Positions 50,320 through 53,572 of a stretch of 53,572 nucleotides of DNA are shown here, piece after piece. The translations under genes and the position numbers were made by a program. Below the pieces are notes generated by a model. The model was not told where the DNA came from and did no database searches. It worked only from the letters and a program-made list of their open reading frames with translations. Each line of letters opens with the position of its first letter. The stretch's first letter is position 1. Source of the stretch: Yinghuangia soli (GTDB taxonomy: Bacteria; Actinomycetota; Actinomycetes; Streptomycetales; Streptomycetaceae). The stretch lies in the NCBI RefSeq assembly GCF_021502675.1, contig NZ_JAKFHA010000001.1:245378-298949 (forward strand). The letters are read 5' to 3'.

Positions 50320-52203
50320 TCAGACGACCGCCATGGCCTGCTCCACGTCCATGAGCCGACGCAGCTTTGCCAGCGTCTCCGGATCCGTGGAGTACACGAT
50401 GGTGCCGACCATGCCCCGCGTCAGGAGGACCTTGTAAGCGTTCCGTACGAGGCGGTCGACGTCCGCGTCGGGGACGGACTTCGTGAAGGCAGGGTCGCGT
50501 GACTGCGTACGGTCGACGATCCATCGGTCGTCTCGCCAGACGATGTCCGGCCCGATGATGACGCCGGACCAGTCGTACTCGAAGCCCTGAGCCGTGTAGA
50601 CGCAGCCGATCTGGCCGAATCCCGCAGGATCGGTGGCCCACAGGGCGGAAGGAGGCGCCCCCGAGACGGATCGGTCACCGCGCAGGTTCCACGGGTGGGC
50701 CCATTCGCCGATCACCACATCGGGTGCAAGCGGCTCACCGGGCTTGGGTTCCGGCGACCATGGCCAGCAATACCCGGCGGACATGCGTGCGCCGTACCCT
50801 TCGGCCCGTCTGTCCTCGAGGAACGCCTGCATCTCCGCCGGACTCTCCGCCACCCGAAGCTGCATGCGGTCGTCGGGCTCCCAGTCCACCGGTCCGCCCG
50901 GCTCGAGGCCCAAGAGTCGGACGACCCAGCGCAGATAGGCGTCGCTGCCCCCGCAGCGGAACTGGCTGTCCAATGCGACGACCTGACATTCCAGCCCCTT
51001 ACGGGAAGCTGCAGCCTTGATCTCGTCGACCGTGCCCATCTCACCTGGGCGCACCACTTGGTGCTCGTCCAGCAGGAACACCGGAACGCGGGCAACGTCG
51101 ATGAGCTCGTCGACCTGGGGGCGTCCTGTGCGGTTCAGCGCCGGGGTGTAGCGGTTCGCCGAGGTTTCGCGAATGCGGTGTGCCTCGTCGCAGATCAGGA
51201 CGTCGAGCGTGTTCCGTTCCACGGTCATGAAGCTGTTGAAGTACTTGAACAGGTCTTGGACTTCACGCTTGCGGGCCCCGGCGACACGGCGCATGGTCTT
51301 GGTGAACGACTGGGACCCGGTGGCGTGCAGCGCGGAGATGCCCTGCCGGTACAGCTCGCCGAGCAGGGAAAGGGCGATCACGCTCTTGCCCGTACCGGGC
51401 CCTCCGGTGACGATCACGACTTCCTTGTGATCGGACTGCTTTGCCTTTCGCACCGCGTTCAGCACCAAGCGGTAGGCCACCTGCTGCTCGTCCAGAAGAA
51501 CGAACTGTTCGCGGTCGCGTACCTCCTGTGCCGCAACCGCCATGAGTTGCCGGGACGGCACCGTCTTGCCCGCAAGCAGTTCGTCGGCGGCCTCGGCGCC
51601 GGCTTCCTGAGTGCTGAGCTTGCTGCGGAGGTAGTCCAGGAACTTGCCCCGCGTCTCTGCCGTGAACATCCGGGCTGTGTCGTCCGCTTCGATGTCGCGC
51701 AGTCCTGCGGTCCCGAACTCGGTCGCGTTGTGGAGGTACGCGACGCCGCTGACCCGGTGCCGGTGCTCCGCGACAGCGCCGTTGAAGTCGACGAGATAGG
51801 CGCAGTAGCGGCGGACCTGTTCCACCGGGTTGAGGACCGGTCGCGCATACGCGTCGACCTGGCACAGTTCCGGATCTTCCTCGTCCGGCATGGCCTGGCT
51901 CCACTGCTTGAGCTCGACCACGACGTAGGAGGGTTCCCCCGTGGTCGGGTGCAGACCGGCCAACACGGCGTCGGCACGTTTGCTGTTCAGCGGCAGTGCG
52001 TACTCGATCAGTACTTCGACGTCGTCGAGGTGGGCTTCGATCAGCGCGTTCGTGAGCGCCGGAATGCTGCGTTCCCATGACCGCGCCTCCGACGGGCTCG
52101 GCCGATGCCCGTGAACGTGCACGAACTGTTCGGCGAGGTGCAGGAAGAGCGAGCCGTCCAGCACCATCACAGCAACCGTCTTGGCGGACGCACGGAACAG
52201 CAA
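50320..52203 (-). CDS. PD-(D/E)XK nuclease-DUF2075 helicase fusion (copy 2)
   Basis: A 627-aa paralogue of copy 1. The same layout is seen: Asp in RADAVLAGL and E-x-K in VVVELKQWSQA (near 98), Walker A GGPGTGKSV (about 264-272), LDVLICDEAHRIRETSANR, VFLLDEHQVVR, DSQFRCGGSDAYLRWVV, FGQIGCVYTAQGFEYDWSGVIIG and NAYKVLLTRG. TTG 52203 was chosen because the preceding hairpin carries the G-run Shine-Dalgarno and the resulting LLFRASAKTVAV aligns with copy 1 MLLLKLSADDLLAL; the sequence further upstream only translates leader. It lacks the basic tail of copy 1. The two proteins probably work together or target related partners. Confidence 0.84.
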   Translation of the reverse strand: MLFRASAKTVAVMVLDGSLFLHLAEQFVHVHGHRPSPSEARSWERSIPALTNALIEAHLDDVEVLIEYALPLNSKRADAVLAGLHPTTGEPSYVVVELKQWSQAMPDEEDPELCQVDAYARPVLNPVEQVRRYCAYLVDFNGAVAEHRHRVSGVAYLHNATEFGTAGLRDIEADDTARMFTAETRGKFLDYLRSKLSTQEAGAEAADELLAGKTVPSRQLMAVAAQEVRDREQFVLLDEQQVAYRLVLNAVRKAKQSDHKEVVIVTGGPGTGKSVIALSLLGELYRQGISALHATGSQSFTKTMRRVAGARKREVQDLFKYFNSFMTVERNTLDVLICDEAHRIRETSANRYTPALNRTGRPQVDELIDVARVPVFLLDEHQVVRPGEMGTVDEIKAAASRKGLECQVVALDSQFRCGGSDAYLRWVVRLLGLEPGGPVDWEPDDRMQLRVAESPAEMQAFLEDRRAEGYGARMSAGYCWPWSPEPKPGEPLAPDVVIGEWAHPWNLRGDRSVSGAPPSALWATDPAGFGQIGCVYTAQGFEYDWSGVIIGPDIVWRDDRWIVDRTQSRDPAFTKSVPDADVDRLVRNAYKVLLTRGMVGTIVYSTDPETLAKLRRLMDVEQAMAVV

Positions 52204-52208
52204 GTCTT

Positions 52209-52294
52209 CCCCCGGGCAGCACGAAACGAATCGTGCGGGTGGGGGCATGTCCTTCGAGACTCCGCCGCAGCGGAGCGGAAGCCCGTCGGGCCGC
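52209..52294 (-). promoter_or_regulatory. conserved structured leader with SD-sequestering hairpin (copy 2)
   Basis: Homologue of the leader at 50159-50224. The 5' block GCGGCCCGACGGGCTTCC differs from copy 1 by one base. It is followed by an additional small hairpin (CTCCGC-TGCG-GCGGAG), then AAGGACATG and CCCCC-ACCC-GCACGA-TTCGTT-TCGTGC-TGCCC-GGGGG, with TTG 5 nt after the G-run. Stem sequences are kept although the loop and flanks changed. Confidence 0.6.
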
Positions 52295-52559
52295 GACAAC
52301 GACGCTGCAAGCGTACCCGGAGCTCCGGACGGGGCCCGTGACGGCAGGCCACCGACCTACCAACCGGATGATCCGCTGCCGTTCAGGGCGTCCCCGGTCC
52401 CCCCGCTTGGTCCGAAGCGGTTCCGGGCCTTTCCGTAGATCAGTGGTTGATCGCGGCGAGACAGAACGGGAGGGTGTGGGGAATATCCGGTTCGTTTGGC
52501 TGTGGCGGTTTCCGGCCGGGGCCGGCCGCATCGTCGATCAAGTACAGAGGAGTGCAGGC
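52295..52559. other. divergent promoter region
   Basis: A 265-bp gap between the helicase leader (minus) and the hydrolase gene (plus). TACGCT (minus, near 52310) is a possible -10 for the helicase transcript, and TAGATC near 52436 for the hydrolase. No other gene is seen. Confidence 0.4.
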
Positions 52560-53429
52560 GTGGCGGATGCAGGGCAGAAGTCCGCGGAGGAGCTTGAGGC
52601 GCTTGACGTTGCGTACAACGTGCGGCGCGGGGTGGGGGAAGAGCTGTTCGGGCGGCTGATGGCCGAGTACCGGTGGAGTTCGGAGCGGGCGGTCGCGGGT
52701 GTGCCCGGGACGGCCGGGGTGGTGTACGACGAGGCGAGTGGCGAGCGGCTGGATGTGCGGGGGAATCCGGCGGGCGAGTCGCGGCCGGTGTTCGTGTTCG
52801 TGCACGGGGGTTATTGGAAGGCCCTGTCGAAGGACGACTCCGGGTTCATGGCGGAGATGCTGCACGGGCAGGGCATCGCGACCGTGGTGCCGGACTACAC
52901 GCTTGCGCCGGCGGTGACGCTGGAGGAGATCATCCGCCAGGTGCGGGCGGCCATCGCGTGGGTGTATCTGCACGGTGCCGCATACGGGCTGGACCGCGAC
53001 CGCATCGTGGTGGGCGGGAGTTCGGCCGGCGGGCATCTCACCGGTGTGGCGATGGCCGACGACTGGCAGGCGGAGTTCGGGGTGCCTGCGGACGTGGTGA
53101 AGGCGGCGCTGCCGGTCAGCGGGCTGTTCGACCTGCGTCCGCTGGTCGACGTGTACGTCAACGAGTGGCTGGGCCTCGATGTGCCGCGTGCGGAGTCGCT
53201 CAGCCCGGCGTTCATGCCGGCCGCGCGGCACTGCCCGGCGGTGGTGGTGGTCCCCGAGCACGACGGATCGGGATTCCTGGACCAGTCCCGGGAGTTCGCG
53301 GCCCGGTGGCCGGGTGCGGAGCTGCTGGTCGTCCCCGGTCGCAATCATTTCGACGTGGTCCTCGACCTGCAAGGCGCGGAGACCCCGATCAGCCAGGCTC
53401 TGCTGGGGTTGTTCCGCGGGCTTGCGTAG
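52560..53429 (+). CDS. alpha/beta hydrolase, arylformamidase-like
   Basis: A 289-aa alpha/beta hydrolase of the HSL/kynurenine-formamidase-like group. The oxyanion motif VHGGYWKAL (about residue 79), nucleophile elbow GGSSAGGHL (Ser about 157), acid in VPEHDGSGF and His in GRNHFDVVLDL complete the triad. The helical lead-in with AYNVRRGV and RLMAEYRW fits this group. The substrate is unknown. GTG 52560 follows AGAGGAG (52545-52551) by 8 nt; longer readings run over the divergent promoter. The last 10 codons are partly duplicated downstream. Confidence 0.88.
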   Translation: MADAGQKSAEELEALDVAYNVRRGVGEELFGRLMAEYRWSSERAVAGVPGTAGVVYDEASGERLDVRGNPAGESRPVFVFVHGGYWKALSKDDSGFMAEMLHGQGIATVVPDYTLAPAVTLEEIIRQVRAAIAWVYLHGAAYGLDRDRIVVGGSSAGGHLTGVAMADDWQAEFGVPADVVKAALPVSGLFDLRPLVDVYVNEWLGLDVPRAESLSPAFMPAARHCPAVVVVPEHDGSGFLDQSREFAARWPGAELLVVPGRNHFDVVLDLQGAETPISQALLGLFRGLA

Positions 53430-53494
53430 CGCAGCCGCGGTGCGCGACTGGGGGTTGTTCCGCGGGCTTGCGTAGCGCGGCTGCGGTGCGCGAC
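53405..53494. repeat. 44-bp tandem duplication of a gene end
   Basis: Units 53405-53448 and 53451-53494 share GGGGTTGTTCCGCGGGCTTG and the following 24 bases with two differences (period 46 bp). The first contains the hydrolase stop codon. Confidence 0.85.
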
Positions 53495-53499
53495 GCCGT

Positions 53500-53572
53500 G
53501 TGGGGGCGCCCCCCCGCCCGGGGGGGGCCCCCCGGGGTGCGCAGACAAGGGTGCGCCCACCCGGCCCCCCAC
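53500..53572. other. G/C homopolymer tail
   Basis: The last 70 bp contain runs of six to eight G or C (for example near 53508-53533) unlike the rest of the window and no gene. This may be a contig end or an error-prone stretch. Confidence 0.5.

Overview
The window is very GC-rich DNA from an actinomycete, most likely a Streptomyces-like member of the Streptomycetales. The signs are strong third-position G/C bias, many GTG and TTG starts, leaderless promoters, an ETF/EtfD electron-transfer set, an F420-type luciferase-like oxidoreductase, a mycothiol-isomerase-type DinB protein, SpoIIE/TerD-type stress proteins and a neutral ceramidase. No rRNA, tRNA, IS element or CRISPR array was seen. The assignment to this order is inference from gene content.

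Layout: (1) 40-3782: two Rpn-like PD-(D/E)XK paralogues flank a translationally coupled SRPBCC/62-aa/SDR operon whose promoter carries two GCAACC palindromes. (2) 3908-12751: an apparent amine or amide catabolic cluster. It has an acetoacetate-decarboxylase-family enzyme divergent from a glutamine-synthetase-like ligase plus a cytochrome P450, an MFS exporter with a divergent TetR, and a class I glutamine amidotransferase-like hydrolase with a YtcJ-type amidohydrolase. A 26-bp palindromic motif occurs three times, in front of the decarboxylase, ligase and amidohydrolase transcripts. (3) 13078-21227: an alpha-helical hypothetical protein, a DUF1992 protein, EboE, a leaderless UvrA-like ATPase, a beta-propeller protein and a small acidic protein coupled to a CHAP-type lysin. 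(4) 21384-25874: etfB-etfA-etfD, which feeds acyl-CoA dehydrogenase electrons into menaquinone. (5) 26232-33628: RibD/DHFR-like reductase, small secreted protein, TPR protein with a MerR-sliding clamp fusion, RGSIAAGG-repeat membrane protein, YdeI/glyoxalase divergent from a WYL regulator, and imine-reductase-like enzyme divergent from a MerR. (6) 33652-47913: ceramidase, LysE exporter, zinc-ribbon protein, DinB protein, Mrr-TerD fusion with a SpoIIE phosphatase, RidA, LLM oxidoreductase, bicupin, lipoprotein, PhzF and a 42-aa membrane peptide. (7) 48031-52203: two tandem paralogous nuclease-DUF2075 helicases. Each is preceded by the same structured leader, which pairs a C-run with the G-rich Shine-Dalgarno. 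(8) 52560-53429: an arylformamidase-like alpha/beta hydrolase, then a partly duplicated gene end and a GC-homopolymer tail.

The least ordinary items are the twin nuclease-helicases with a shared SD-sequestering leader, the P450-containing gamma-glutamyl cluster with its own palindromic regulon, and the MerR regulator fused to DnaN-like clamp domains. Functions were assigned from motifs and context by reading alone. No database search was made.
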